DNA from: Eucalyptus grandis
Taxonomy: Eukaryota; Streptophyta; Magnoliopsida; Myrtales; Myrtaceae
Direction of reading: 5' to 3'
Length of the DNA stretch: 64,000 nucleotides
Assembly (NCBI RefSeq): GCF_016545825.1
Contig: NC_052619.1
Coordinates: 54,176,933 to 54,240,932 of the forward strand
A model generated the notes under the pieces. It was not told where the DNA came from and did no database searches. It saw nothing but the letters and a program-made list of their open reading frames with translations. A program made the translations under genes and the position numbers. Each line of letters starts with the position of its first letter. Positions within the stretch are counted from its first letter, which is position 1. This document shows positions 45,789-58,140 of this stretch, piece after piece.

Positions 45789-48700
45789 CGACTCAGATTC
45801 TAAAGATCTTTTTCATTTATCTCTCACTTCCTCCGAATATGACCCTAGCATATTTTCAAACCAGACCTGTTGTTCATATTTTCCTGTAAAAATCTTCATC
45901 TTGAAGTTTACTAAACCCATCACAGTTATCACTTTCATAGATACTGGTGCGAGTTCTTCAATTCTATACACTAAAGTTTTTCTTGAAGAATATTGGACTT
46001 CCTATTTCGATATTTCAATTCAGTCTTAGGCATACTTTTTCTACGAATGTAAGAACCACCTTAGTAACTGTTTATTTTTCCCCCAATGTTCCATGACTAT
46101 AAAGATTTTCGGATCTAGTCTCTCATATAAAGATTTAATCAATGGCTGGGACATTATGACTCAAATTTCTCAACTCCATATCATTCATGAAAAATGTATT
46201 GAGTATAAGGATCAATTTTCTAAATTCATCAATATCCAAAGACTTTTTTCCATCAAAATGAGTCTATTAGATCCAATCATGCAAAAGTTGTTATAATATT
46301 GTTTAGAATCCCCATTCTGAATTTTCTCAAAAATGTCCTCATCCTTTGTGGAAAAATCCGGAATTCTTTGTTCGCCTTCCTTTAAAAAAAATTAACGACA
46401 TAAATCCGACCAAGGCGAATCACATGAAAATAAAGCCAAAACACCTGGTTTCTATTCAAAATGAATGCTCAAAACTGCTACAACAAGACCTTATTGAAAT
46501 TTCAAATTCTTAATGGGCCTGTGAAGTTTTTATGTTAATAAACGTGTTGAGCAAAACAGAGGAAAGATGCAACTGGTAATAAACTATCAACCTCTTAACA
46601 TTTTCCTTCAAGATGATAAATTCTCTCTGCTATCAAGAAATTCTCATTTTACTGGATTATCCAAAGCCAACATCTATTCCAAATTAGATCTTAAGGCCGA
46701 ATTTTGGCAATTAGGCATTCATCTTAAAGACAGGCCCAAAACAGGATTTTGTATTCCGAACTAGCATTTTCAATGGAATGTTCTTCCTTTTGGCCTAAAG
46801 GTGGCTCCATCATTATTCCAAAAGGCCATGTGTTGAATTTTCCAACCAATTTTGTCAAACGCAGTAGTATACATTCTTGCTCTACATCCCTGATGAAAAA
46901 TTCCACTACCAACTTCTTCAACAGTTTGCAGACATTGTAAATGAGCATGGGATTATGCTTTCTCAAAGAAAGATGAATATTGTCTAAACAAAAATCTAAT
47001 TTCTTGGTATGCACCTTAACAAAGGAACATACTATCTAGGGCCACATTGCTAAGAAATTACTAAAGTTTCAAGAAATTTTTTTTACGACAAAGCAAGTTC
47101 AGTAATTTCTTGGGATAATTAATTATCTCAAAGACTTTGTTCACAACATTGCAAAATTATTGATCCCACTACAATCAGTGCCGAAGAGGAATCCTCCCCC
47201 GTGGGGAAAATTCCAGACTAAAGCAGTCACTAAACTTAAGGAGATCATGCAAACTCTTCCTCCGTTACAAATCCTATCAACAAGAAAGAGAAGTCTTCAG
47301 ACTAATGCCAGTGATGAATACTGGGTAGCCATCCTATTCGAAAAAACTGATGGTAAGTGACACGTGTGCTTACAAAAGCGAAAAATTCTCCTAGGCCGAA
47401 ATGCATTATCATTCTACTTTCAAAGAAATATTGGCAATAAAAAATGAAATAAAAAAGTTCAAGTTTCATCTTATCAGCTATCATTTCTTAGTAGAACTGG
47501 ACATGACATCTTTCCTCCAGATGACCAAGTTCAAATTGAAGCAGATTCCGCATTCTCAACTACTTTGATGAGTTGAATGGTTTTTAAAATATTATTTTGA
47601 AACCAAACATATTGCTAGAAAAAAGAATGTGATTGCTAATTTCCTAGTCAAAACTAAAGACACCAGCATAAATCAACATGTACATTTTGAAACATGTTTT
47701 CCATACTTTTCACCATAGCGAAAAGTATAAGATCGAAAGCATACGAGATTAGCCAAATCGGCAATACCCCCAAGAGATTGTTGAACAAATCCATAATGAC
47801 AATCTCACTGAAAATCTGGAAAACCTTATGTGGCAATGTCACACAGAGCTATTCAGACTCCATGAAGGTTCGATCCTTTACCCCTTTGGATTAAATTCCA
47901 ACTATTCGTTCATACACCCTCTAATTCGGAAGGAATATGGCTTCATTGATCAACTCCGATGGTTGTTATGGTACTTAACCAATAAGTACTTAATAGTTAT
48001 TGAGATTCCAATAAGAAGGTTCACTGTTAATCTAACCAGGATATTAGGGCTCGACCAAAATATTGAAAAGGAAAGTGATAGAAACATTTTGGTTTTCCTC
48101 AATTGGTTCTATTCTCCCACTCATTAGAAGTACGTTCTACAGCAAGAGCTAAGAATTATCCGACCAGACTCGAAAATCCACACCATTATGTTTCTTCAAC
48201 GACCATGGGCTTTTGTACGAAACAATGGCACCATTGCCAATGCTCCACAAAATATGGGAACTACATCCTATAAACCTCAGTCGCATCTTAAGGAAGCCTG
48301 TATTTACAAGTCCTTTCCAGGCTCTATTGGTTGTTGTGAACATTAATACCGAGAACTTTAGAAAGTCTTATACCGGGAAAATAAGATCATCCCTGAAGAC
48401 ATATGGAATTACACCATACCCACTGCATGGGACCATGATGACCTTGCATTAGAAGCCAAAGAAGCATTCAGAGAATTCAAGCAGGCAAGGACATCTCCAT
48501 CACATGAACAAGAAATGATAGATACAAATAACTCTGCACAATCATCTTAGGACCCCTATGCCCAATAGGGGCCCTCTCTTTCAAGACCCCTATGATCAAG
48601 AACATATGTCCTTATCCCTAGGGATGAACACATCTTACTATGCTCAACCATTCAATTGGCCTCAACCAAACCCGCTTGCCGACACCCCAGGATCCTCCAG

Positions 48701-49320
48701 GACTCATGAAAAGGCATCTTCATCAATCGACACAAACATGAGGGATACTCGAAGATCACAAATCATCCCAAGCTCCTTTGATATTTGACTTGCAGAACTT
48801 GAATAGAAATACAAAAAACATCTTCTTGCAGAAATGCGTAGTCCTGACGACTCAAATTATAACTACAATGCCCAAGACGGAAGAGATCGTTGGTTGTAGC
48901 AAGTCACTGTAGCAATAGACTAGGGAAATCACTGTTCATATCACCTAGAATAATTCTCGACCGAATTTTCCGGAGCCTCTGTTTGTTTTAGGACCCATGA
49001 ACTTGGTCCTTGTTTGTTGGTGACCTCTTAATGCCTATAGAAGGTAAGGAGGATGTAATATGTTGGGCAAAGTCCCCTGAAATAAAGTTAGTGTTTATGA
49101 AAACTCTTAATGTCTTTCTAAACATTTTTTCTTCTTCTCTAGTCTGGTAGAATCCTTTCAGAAATACAACTCAAATAGTTAGAAATGCTATCATCATGGC
49201 ATCCTTGAATGTCTCTAGGCTCCGAACTAAATTTCTAAGTAGTTTGTTACTAAAAGGCTATCTCTGAAGGGTTTAAACTGGAGGTTCGCCTATTGTGGGA
49301 AGGCATATTTATAGAAACTG
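45789..49320 (+). pseudogene. Endogenous caulimovirid (florendovirus-like), protease to second frame, decayed
   Basis: Integrated copy of a plant pararetrovirus. An open frame from about 45789 holds the aspartic protease site DTGAS (45940-45954), ending in a stop at 46027. Reverse transcriptase follows (about 46440-46860), then an RNase H-like part (about 47280-47520). A downstream region with a separate protein (47830-48780) fits the second frame of florendoviruses. It is broken by many stops and frameshifts; the RT site keeps Tyr-Ile but lacks the Asp pair after it, and RNase H has Asn for the catalytic Asp. Movement and capsid regions are absent on the left. 48900-49320 is non-coding with a TATA-like TATTTATAG near 49307. 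It cannot encode a functional virus. Confidence 0.7.
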
Positions 49321-49329
49321 ACCCAATTA

Positions 49330-50480
49330 TCCCTGGTTCTAAGCTTAGGTCAGTCGATGGATGTATTAATTTACCTTTCGTTAGTTTACGTTCGATTTTA
49401 CTGTTAAATTGTCGAGTTTGATGACAGTTGACATATGTACAAATTTATGAGTTTTACATTCCATTTATCATAGTTGTCATGGTACTAATCCAATTAAATA
49501 GAAATTAACAAAAAGTAAATTCGTCACAAATATACTAGATTGAAGTTTTTCGTAGTAAGTTTGTCAAAAATATATCTGTTTGGGATTTTTTATGGTTAAA
49601 AAATTAATTCAAGATAAATTTGTTACCCGTGTATCAATTTTGGATTTTTTGCGATATTAACTATTTTTATTTTTTAAAATAAATATACTTTTATAATTTC
49701 GAGCTTAGTTCCTTTGCTAAAATATACGACTATTTATAATGTGAGCACATTTAAAACTAATCACTGCCTTAAATATCATAGCATTGTCGTCTTATAGCTG
49801 CTCCATGGAATGCATGAGTCATACAAACAATGGGATTGAATACTTTACATATAAAAAGAATATGAAATACAATGAGTTTCTAATCTCAAACAAAAGGTTG
49901 CAAGTGTACATTTTAAGAGGACAAAGATTGTGAATGGATTTTTATTTTTTATTTTACTTTTAGCTCACGCTAATAATATAAATAAGAACATTAATATGAA
50001 GTGCGCATCATTTTCGGTGGCTCTCACAAATTTATATTGGCAACAAATTTATATTGGCAATGGAATATTTATAAATCTACAGTGAAATTAGTACACAAAA
50101 CAACGAGTGGAAGTTAAGAAAAAAGGTGATGTTCATTGTGAAGAGCAAAATGATCAATTAGGCACCAAATCATTTCCTTTATATGTAGTAGAGATAAATA
50201 TGTGTACGAGTCCATCATTATAAAATCCTCTTAACATGATGCAAGTTTGGAAGGAGGTCATAGGTGCTCGTGATTCTAACTAATTGGAAATTCATTCTCG
50301 ATATGGCTTGAATTTATGAACCCGCGAAGGTAAATTAATAGGTTGACAATGTATTTCTCTAACCAAACACTTATAATAATATCAAGAATGAGTAATTGTA
50401 GCACAGTAATCATCCTTCTTTTTTTCGTGACCCGTCACGGCAGCGAGGCGAGGCCGAACCACCCCGCTGATCCTCGAGCC
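49330..50480. other. Gene-free AT-rich stretch
   Basis: No frame, RNA gene or element end recognised. A short direct repeat ACAAATTTATATTGGCAA occurs at about 50026 and 50042. Confidence 0.4.
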
Positions 50481-50539
50481 GCGGGTCTATCCCGCGCGCT
50501 GGCCAGCGCTGGCTGGCTTTAATTCCCGCGGGGGGAAAT

Positions 50540-50905
50540 GAAATTACATTTCCCCCCCAACTCTGACTGGCGGGAAATTTTCGCACCCGGTCGCATAAAA
50601 CGAAACCGAATAAAGAAAAAAAAAAAAACCCAATCAATAATTAAAAAAATCACAATTAAAGCGAAGGAACTATTTAAAACAAAATTACGAAAAAGCGCAA
50701 ACCTTCCTCCCCCTCCTCGCTTCCTCCATTTTCGGACACCGACTCTGATCGAACGACCCGCTCCTCCGCGTCCGTCCCCTCTTTACTTCCGATCGTCGCT
50801 TCGGATTCCGATTCGGCCTCTCTCTTTCTCTCTCTACAGCGAACAGTGACGACCTCGATCGATCCGCCGATCTCCGCCGGAGACAGGCCTTCAGCACCGA
50901 TCGCC
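50540..50905 (+). promoter_or_regulatory. Proximal promoter / 5' UTR copy of the ISWI gene
   Basis: GC- and CT-rich leader (TCTCTCTTTCTCTCTCTAC near 50818) leads straight to the ATG at 50906. It is likely the duplicated promoter-proximal region of the donor gene. No TATA box is clear. Confidence 0.4.
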
Positions 50906-53061
50906 ATGGCGAGGCCCTCGAAGCATCAGGCATCGTCCGACGAGGCCCTGTCGGACGGGTCCGACGAGGAGGAGCAGCCGCAGCTCGACGAGCCGGTCAA
51001 CGAGGAGGACGAGGAGGAGCTCGAGGCCGTCGCCCTCTCCGCCAGCTCCGCCGACGAGGACGACGCCTCGCCCGCCGCCGCCGACGATGCCGACGAGAAT
51101 GGCGAGGCCAAGGAGGAGGAGGAGGACGATGAGGTTCGGTTGCTTGGCTGCGCCTGTTGTTCTTTTACTGGATTAGTTGGGAATTTTGGCGCCGGATCTC
51201 TCGTTTGCTTGCTAGGGTTTGCTGGGTTCTGTGCGGTTGTGGGCCCTTCTGGTGTTTTGCGCTAGGAAGTGGATGTGGTGCTTCGTGTTTGAATGCGAGT
51301 TTTTACGAAGTTTTAGAATGAGCGTTAGATTTTGGCCGAGGATGTTGAGTTAGATCCTCGAGACAAGCTGCTGTTCTACTGGTCTCTCGTGATTCTTTTA
51401 CATGCATTCGTTTCTGCAGATTGGTGCTTGCTGTATTGATCCTCCGCTTTACTGGTGTATTGCGCAGGATCAAGACTAGTAATACAAACGTATATACGTA
51501 TAGATACATGTTCTGCGAGGTTCAATTGGTACAATAATTAAAAGCATTTCGAGGTGAACTTGTTTCTTGCTCTTCGTTCAGGGTTTACTATTTTCTGGCG
51601 TACTTTCGGTTGGATGAAGAAGAGCGGAAGTTGAGAGCGTCTCGCTCGTAGTGTAGGCATGGTGTTCAACCTTCATATAGTGCATGCCAAAAACTATGCC
51701 TTTGAGAGGGATTTCTGTTTTTTTTTCTTTTTTCTTTCTGGTTGGTTGGTTGGTTGGTTGGTTTTGCATCTCCATGGCTAGAGTACTCGAGCAGAGCTGC
51801 AACTTTTCATTTTTCTTATATTCAAAACTGATGACTCGGGTTTTCCCCTCTTATTCCAACATTTCCTTGTGAAGTTGTGATTGAAAGCTTCATCAACCAC
51901 CTCTCACCATATACAGAGTGGGAAACGATGGTGAACAGAGCTCGTTTATCTTGCCCTGCTTCTGTCTTTACATACACATGAATTATTAAGTTGGCAAGTG
52001 CTTCCATACGTCTGAAATGTTGTTAGATACTTGTAAGTATGACTCAGTGAGGATCAGAAGCGTTGCCACTGCTTATTTATTTTTGCATTCTTTTTCCCCA
52101 TTCATTCCACAGGAAGATAATGGTGAAACAGAAGTTAGCAAGTGTGAGAAGGCCAGGCTTCGTGAAATGCAAAAGTTGAAGAAGCAGAAGATTCAGGAAA
52201 TATTGGATCAGCGAGATGCTGCTATTGACGCTGATATGATGCCTTTCCATTCTAAAAATGACTCTTTCTTGCATTATTTCGAGTTCGTGTATCGATTAAA
52301 ATTTTCTTGTTTTTGAAATAATTTTTCAAGAATAATAAGGGAAAAGGACGGTTGAAGTATCTCCTGCAGCAAACTTAGATTTTTGCTCATTTTGCCAAAG
52401 GGAACCAGTTTGCTTCACAGAAAATCAAAGGAAGGTACCATTGCCAATGACAATTCCCTCTGTATTTTGTGCATTGCAGATATGATCTCTCATACATATG
52501 TTGCTTTTGACATCCTGCTGAACGATTTCTGTATTGGTCCTAACTTTCTTCATACTTCATAGTTGCTTAATTGGGACTGAAAGCTTTGTTTGATCCTTGA
52601 CGGACCTTTTGCTATATATTAGTAATTGCCTAATGCTGGAAATCTTTAGACTAAAGGTGGCTATGGTCCAGTGGTCTAACCCTGGCTAGACTGTCAGTTC
52701 TTGGTGTTAAGGTTCCATATTCAAAGGGAATTTAGATTTGCTAACATTTATGCAAATGAACGATGTTCAATTGTGACCTTATATTGATTGTTCTCTCCCA
52801 GTGGACAAAGAAACTTCTGCTCATGCTTAAAAGTGGAGAAAACATGTTTGTGAAGTTCAAGTCATCATTTCCCAGACCATTTCTGTGTTCAGCATTCGTG
52901 TTTGTTCAGTGACGTTTTTCTTTGCTTAACGTGTAGGGGTCATCATGAATCTAAAATAACTGAAGAGGAAGAGGATGAAGAATGTCTTAAGGAGGAAGAA
53001 GATGGCTTGTCTGGTACAGGAAACAGGCAGCTGGTGACACAACCCTCTTGTAATCTCTCTG

Positions 53062-53104
<43 letters not shown>

Positions 53105-53588
53105 TGATTGAAAGGAGAGTCTTTGCTGCTTATATCTCTCCTGTACCCCTGCTTTGACTTGTAGAAGCTGTAATGTTTGCTGCAATTTCAGAACGCTAGG
53201 TAATGTGGGATTGTAATTGTTCTTGGTGTTGACACGATTCCTTATCACTATCAATTATAGTACTCCAAGTACTTACTTTGGTGTTGACAAAGTAGAGGTT
53301 TTTGACATCCCTTCCTGGCCCTTGTCTAGGCGGGAACCTCATGCACTGGGGACACCCTTTATTGTATTGTTGTCTTGCTCCAGAGAGATTCTGTTTTGCT
53401 CTGATTTATGCAATTATCTTGCCAACAGGATATCTCCAGCAAATATAAGTTAACTGCTTTCTTAAGTTCCATTTATATGCTTTTTTACAGGTGTATGAGG
53501 GAAGACGAGGGATTACCAGCTTGCTGGATTGAATTGGCTCGTAAGATTGTATGAGAATGGCATTAACGGAATACTTGCAGATGAAATG
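50906..53588 (+). pseudogene. 5' fragment of an ISWI-type chromatin-remodelling ATPase gene (CHR11/CHR17-like)
   Basis: Five exons of the N-terminus are recognisable with introns: 50906-51133 (MARPSKHQASSDEALSDGS, acidic), 52113-52238 (EKARLREMQKLKKQKIQEIL), 52331-52434 (NNKGKGRLKYLLQQT), 52937-53049 (KITEEEEDEECLKEEEDGL) and 53491-53588 ([19 protein letters not shown] to ILADEM). ISWI slides nucleosomes using a SNF2 ATPase; here the frame ends directly before the exon with the P-loop, and the ATPase, HAND, SANT and SLIDE domains are missing. Breaks: stop at 52376 in exon 3, and AT where the exon 2 donor GT is expected at 52239. Kept introns show duplication at the DNA level. Exon 1 could still be transcribed as a short acidic protein. 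Confidence 0.8.
53059..53101. repeat. (CT)n microsatellite
   Basis: Almost uninterrupted CT dinucleotides just after the exon 4 donor of the ISWI fragment. Confidence 0.95.
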
Positions 53589-53609
53589 GTAGGTCACGGG
53601 CTGTAGCAT

Positions 53610-54170
53610 TTAGATGTGCGCAGTATGGAAGCTGGAAAGGCTAGAAGATGCAGAGCTTAGAGAAAATTTGCTAATAGAAATTCCAATGATATCTTGGAGA
53701 TATTCATCTTGTAAGATCTTGAAATTGACTTGTGCTGCGATAACCAACTCCCAGAAAGTCTTATATGTCTACAATATTCATACCGAGTTGATGATGGCAT
53801 TTCTGGTCTCTCCAACTTGAAAAGCTTGAGAGATTTGTCCTGGGAAAGCCAAAACTCTTCCCCCAGTTGACTAGGAACTTGAAAAGATTGTGGAAGATTC
53901 TATCCCCGGTGGATTGGTAGGTTAAACAAACTGGAGTCTTTAGAGTTGTCCTCTTCGATGATGACCACCTTATCACTAGATATTCCGCAACTTTCTTGTC
54001 TCAATAGAGTTGAACTCTGTCAGGAATGTGTCACGGGCCGAAAGATGGACGACCCAATGGCTTTTCATGTACATCATCGTAGTGATCTGGTTGACTGGAA
54101 TCACCGCACAATTTGTCTATCTTCTCCAGCAACTTTATCCATAAGTTTCTAATGTTTCAAAGTGGAAGAA
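53610..54170 (+). pseudogene. TNL LRR fragment
   Basis: The plus strand carries LRR pieces in shifting frames: VWKLERLEDAELRENLLIEI (53623-53685), GLSNLKSLRDLSWESQN (about 53800-53860) and IGRLNKLESLELSSSMMTTL with LSLDIPQLSCLNRVELC (about 53910-54025). The style matches the C-terminal LRRs of TNL receptors. Stops and frameshifts make it non-coding. It begins about 20-30 bp after the last ISWI exon, with no sign of the missing ISWI exons between. Confidence 0.6.
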
Positions 54171-55589
54171 ATTAAAATGAATAGGCATCCACCCCTGGAG
54201 ATTCGAAAACTCAACACATTATAGAGTTGCTTGATCAAATTTGGCAAATTCCTGCAAAAGGAAAAATAACGGACACCTGCTCAGTTGAGTACTTTTTTTC
54301 TGATAAGAGGTGCTTCCCATTCTGTTGCGCACATGTGTAACAAAGAGGTTTATGTAAATCTTCTCTTTAAGTTCACTTTGCATGTTGACTAGTGATGGTT
54401 CTGCAAGTACCTTGTTCAGATTTTCTTTGTTTTAATTTGGTCTGGTTGAGATGTTTTAATGGCTTTGAATTGCTAATTAGCTTACCTAATGAGGTCAAGT
54501 CAAATTATATGAACTCCAAGTGCATTATTTTGCCAATTTACTATGTGATGACTTATTTGAGGTACCTTATAAATTGCTGCTTCGTCTTACTGAATTTGGA
54601 ACTGGTCGATGCCCATGCTTCACATAGGAGAACTTTAACTTAGCTGTTACAATGTGTATGAAAGTATCTCAACACTTGTGGCAACACCTCTACGGCAATA
54701 ACCAAAACAAAATTGCAACATGAAGAAGATGAATCATCTACATAGGTAAACACATGTTCAGTTTAAAGAAATGTTTTCAGCTGCAACTTGGTTCAACATT
54801 ATCTAATGTTTAGGTAAATCTGAAATAATGACCCAAATCATTAAATTTCAAATGAATAGATGTGTGGCAAAACTTTTTCCAAGTCTAAAAATTTAATATG
54901 GAATAATCTTGCGCTGTCCGCAAGTTCTTATCTTTTTGCCTCTTTTTTATATCTTTTGTAATAGATAATCCACAAACATTAATCGAGATAATGAAGAGCC
55001 ACACCTTTGAAAACACTATTTGACGTAGAGAACTTTCATACTTAAGATTAGGTGGAGTCAATTATTTTTTTTTAATCATTATAGTCATTGGAGAGGCTTC
55101 ACAAACTTTTGCTAGTTAGTGAAGAGGCTTCTAAGTTTGATTGGGAATTTGGAAATGCTAATTGAGTTGGATTCCAAATGGGATCAAATAGGTCACATTA
55201 GGTTTGTGAGCTTATTTATCGGAGTTTTTAGTGACCCAAAGTTCTAATACAACGCTCGTGAATAATTTTTCCCATCTACATTGACCCATAATGTGCTTAC
55301 ACATCAGTTTTGTGCACTCTCTTTTAATAGTAGTTTGTATAATAGTCAACACAAAGCATGGATTTATAGAGGTTAAATGCGAAGGTTGGTTCACCTTGAA
55401 ATAAATGTGATTTTTATAATTTGATTGATCAGTAGGGGAGTGTGTTGGATGAAGATCCGGCCCAATAATTCCACCAAGCTTTTTGTTCGGTGTGAATTTA
55501 GGCCTAGGCTTCTTAGCCCATTAAATTGGACTGACTAGAGTTCACCTTGGTTAGGATTTTTTTGGGGGGGAGGGGACGAATTTGCTTGG
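54171..55589. other. Gene-free stretch
   Basis: AT-rich; short open frames only, none recognised. It may include decayed TNL 3' flank. Confidence 0.3.
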
Positions 55590-57290
55590 AAGTTCCATGT
55601 CTACTTTTGTTGACTTTGACTTTGAATGAATCCGTCCATTTATCTGGGGTAAAAGTGAATTCTCATCCCCAAAATTTTTGCACCACATAGTAATTATTTT
55701 CGTGTCAAAGAAATGTAAATAATTATCAACTTTGACGGGCTGGAGTGATGCTTCTAGGAAGCATCCTTATCGATCGATTTGGTAGCAAAATTGGCCCACA
55801 ACTCTCTTTACACATTCAGCCAATCCTATGGCTTTTTCTAAGTTCAATGACCTACTGAAAAGTCATTCAAAAAATCTTCATTTTTAGTAGCTTAAGATTC
55901 TGTGATATAGGAACAAACGTCTTGACAGTTAAGGCTCACATCTGTATAAAAAGTCTTTCTTTTCCTCTTCTCACCTGTTTTCTCTTCTTCCTGGAGCTTT
56001 TGAGCTATTATGGAGAAAGCTCAATTTCAATTTGAGTGGAAGGAGTTTGATTTAAAAAAATTTGCAATGAGACTTTTGGAGAGTTGTTTTACTAAAACAA
56101 AAGTCTAAGGGAGTATAATCAAAGCTAAAGTTATCAAAAAGCAAATTTGATCTTTCTTTGATCTCAATTTAAGAAATTTGATACTTCTCATGAGTTCTTT
56201 TTTTTTTTTTTTTAACTCATGACATGATTAACAACTTCAATCTTAATTTATTTTGTCACGTTTGGATCTATCCGAAAAGATTTGAGAACTTATGAATTCT
56301 GAAATGAGAAATATTTACACGATCGGATCTAGCGAGATTTTATTTTTCCTCCCTGGCTCCACCACCACATGCTTCCTCCATGTTGTCCTTGTCAAAATGT
56401 CAGTTCGTTCAATCAACAGCTTGTTCCCTAACGAGATCTGAAGGTCTTCTTGGTGTTGACGCATTCACATCCCTCATGCACTGACCTGCAATTTGAGGAG
56501 GTCAGCTCATCAACTTTGAAGGGCATGGGGCTAGATTAGGGTTTTGGAAGGGATTTGGAGCAAGAAGAAATGTGAAGTTTTAAGCTCGTCATTGATCAAG
56601 CAAACTGCCGTGTCAGATTTTCGATGTCCGCTTGGACCAAACTTTGATGGAACGTATTATTTTAGTTATCATACAAGTTTTGGATTTGATGATATAAAAA
56701 TAGATTGGATAATTAGTATTGCGATGAATATAAATGTTAAAAAATTTTAGGGAACCATTGATTGCTATTGTCGAATTTGCCGCTAATCCATTGCCATCGC
56801 AAGCTCTCAACTTTGCGCGTCAATCCATCGGCGAGTTAACACCTCGCCATAACTCGCTCGCTTGAGTCTGTCTTCTGCGCCTTTGTCTCTTTTTCATTTT
56901 GCGTAGAGCTCATAACCTATGTCCATGGAATTCGTAATCAACAGAAGCCGCTAGCCTCGCATGGCCACAGATCTGGGGTTGAATGACCGCGGGGGTCGGG
57001 GCTTGACTCAGTGGGTTCGCTCAATTTTCCAAGCATTGGAGAGAGGCCCTCAGCCTTGTTTATGATTAAAATCAATATCCAAAAAGAAAAAGATAAATAA
57101 ATCCTCGCAATGAGGACATTTGGGTATTTTGGCAGGGGCAAAAAGACAAATGCAATCGATAGCATGTGCAGTGGAGCAGAAGAAAAAGGGCGCTGTGATT
57201 ATGGATGGATGGAACAGGTGCTGTCAACTGTCAGTGGTCACATGGGGTGCTGTTAGCTTTTGTTAACTTACTTTGAATGAATTATTTGGG
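55590..57290 (+). repeat. Segmental duplication unit A
   Basis: Shares an ordered set of landmarks with 61495-63640: TTTGAATGAATCC, CACCACATAG (55681), AGTTAAGGC (55927), TTTTGAGCTAT, ATCTAGCG, TTAGGGTTTTGGA and GCGTAGAGCTCATAACCTAT (56901). Non-coding. The short frame MEKAQFQFEWKEFD near 56010 is present in three copies but broken in the others. Confidence 0.7.
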
Positions 57291-57570
57291 GTCGGGGCTT
57301 GACTCAGTGAGTTCGCTCAATTTTCCCAGAGAGGCCCTCAGCCTTGTTTATGATTAAAATTAATATCCAAAAAGAAAAAGATAAATAAATCTTCGCAATG
57401 AGGATTTGGGTATTTTGGCAGGGCAAAAAGACAAATGCAATCAATATCATGTGCAGTGGAGCAGAAGAAAAAGGGCGTTGTGATTATGGATGGATGGAAC
57501 AGGTGCTGTCAACTGTCAGTGGTCACATGGGGTGCTGTCAGCTTTTGTTGACTACTTTGAATGAATTATT
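56995..57570 (+). repeat. 296-bp tandem duplication
   Basis: Two adjacent near-identical copies, starting GTCGGGGCTTGACTCAGT at 56995 and 57291. They include the (ATGG)-rich GATTATGGATGGATGGAACA. High identity means this is a recent event compared with the surrounding duplications. Confidence 0.85.
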
Positions 57571-58140
57571 GGGGCCTAAAGTCGACTCTCAATACGAAAT
57601 ATCTGCACCACATGGTTCAGTAATTTTCCGCGTTATGAAACATAAATAACTTGTGAATAGCCGCATTAATGCTTCGAGGAAGTATCCCAAATGACCAATT
57701 TTGCAGCAAAACTAGCCCACGACTTTGCATATTCACTCAAACCTTTGGCTTCTGAGTTCAATGACCTCAGGAAAAGTCATTCAAAAAAATCTTCCATTTT
57801 TAGTTCCTTAACGTTTCTGTGACGAAGGAACGAAGGTCTTAATAGTTAAGGCCCGACTCTTTACCAAAAGTCTTTATTTTCCTTTCAAAAGAAGAGGAGT
57901 TTAGGCAATGGATCCCACCTACATTCTCTTCTTCCCTGAATTTTGAGCTAGCGGAGGAAACTCAACTTCGATTCGGATGGAAGGAGTATGATTTTAAAAG
58001 AATCTGCAATGAAACTTTTGGAGTTTCATTTTTACTAAAATAAAAGTTTGGTCTTCACCAAAAAAAAAAAAAAAAAAGTTTGGTAGAGTATAATCAAAAC
58101 TAAAGTTATTGAAAAATAAATTTAATACTTTTCAAGAGTC
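57520..58140 (+). repeat. Segmental duplication unit B
   Basis: A third copy of the first part of unit A, with CACCACATGG at 57606 and AGTTAAGGC at 57844, at the same spacing (about 239 bp) as in units A and C. Confidence 0.65.

Noticed and set aside
50846..50905. Upstream extension of the ISWI reading frame from an earlier start
   Set aside because: The ATG at 50906 gives the conserved ISWI N-terminus MARPSK; upstream sequence looks like 5' UTR.
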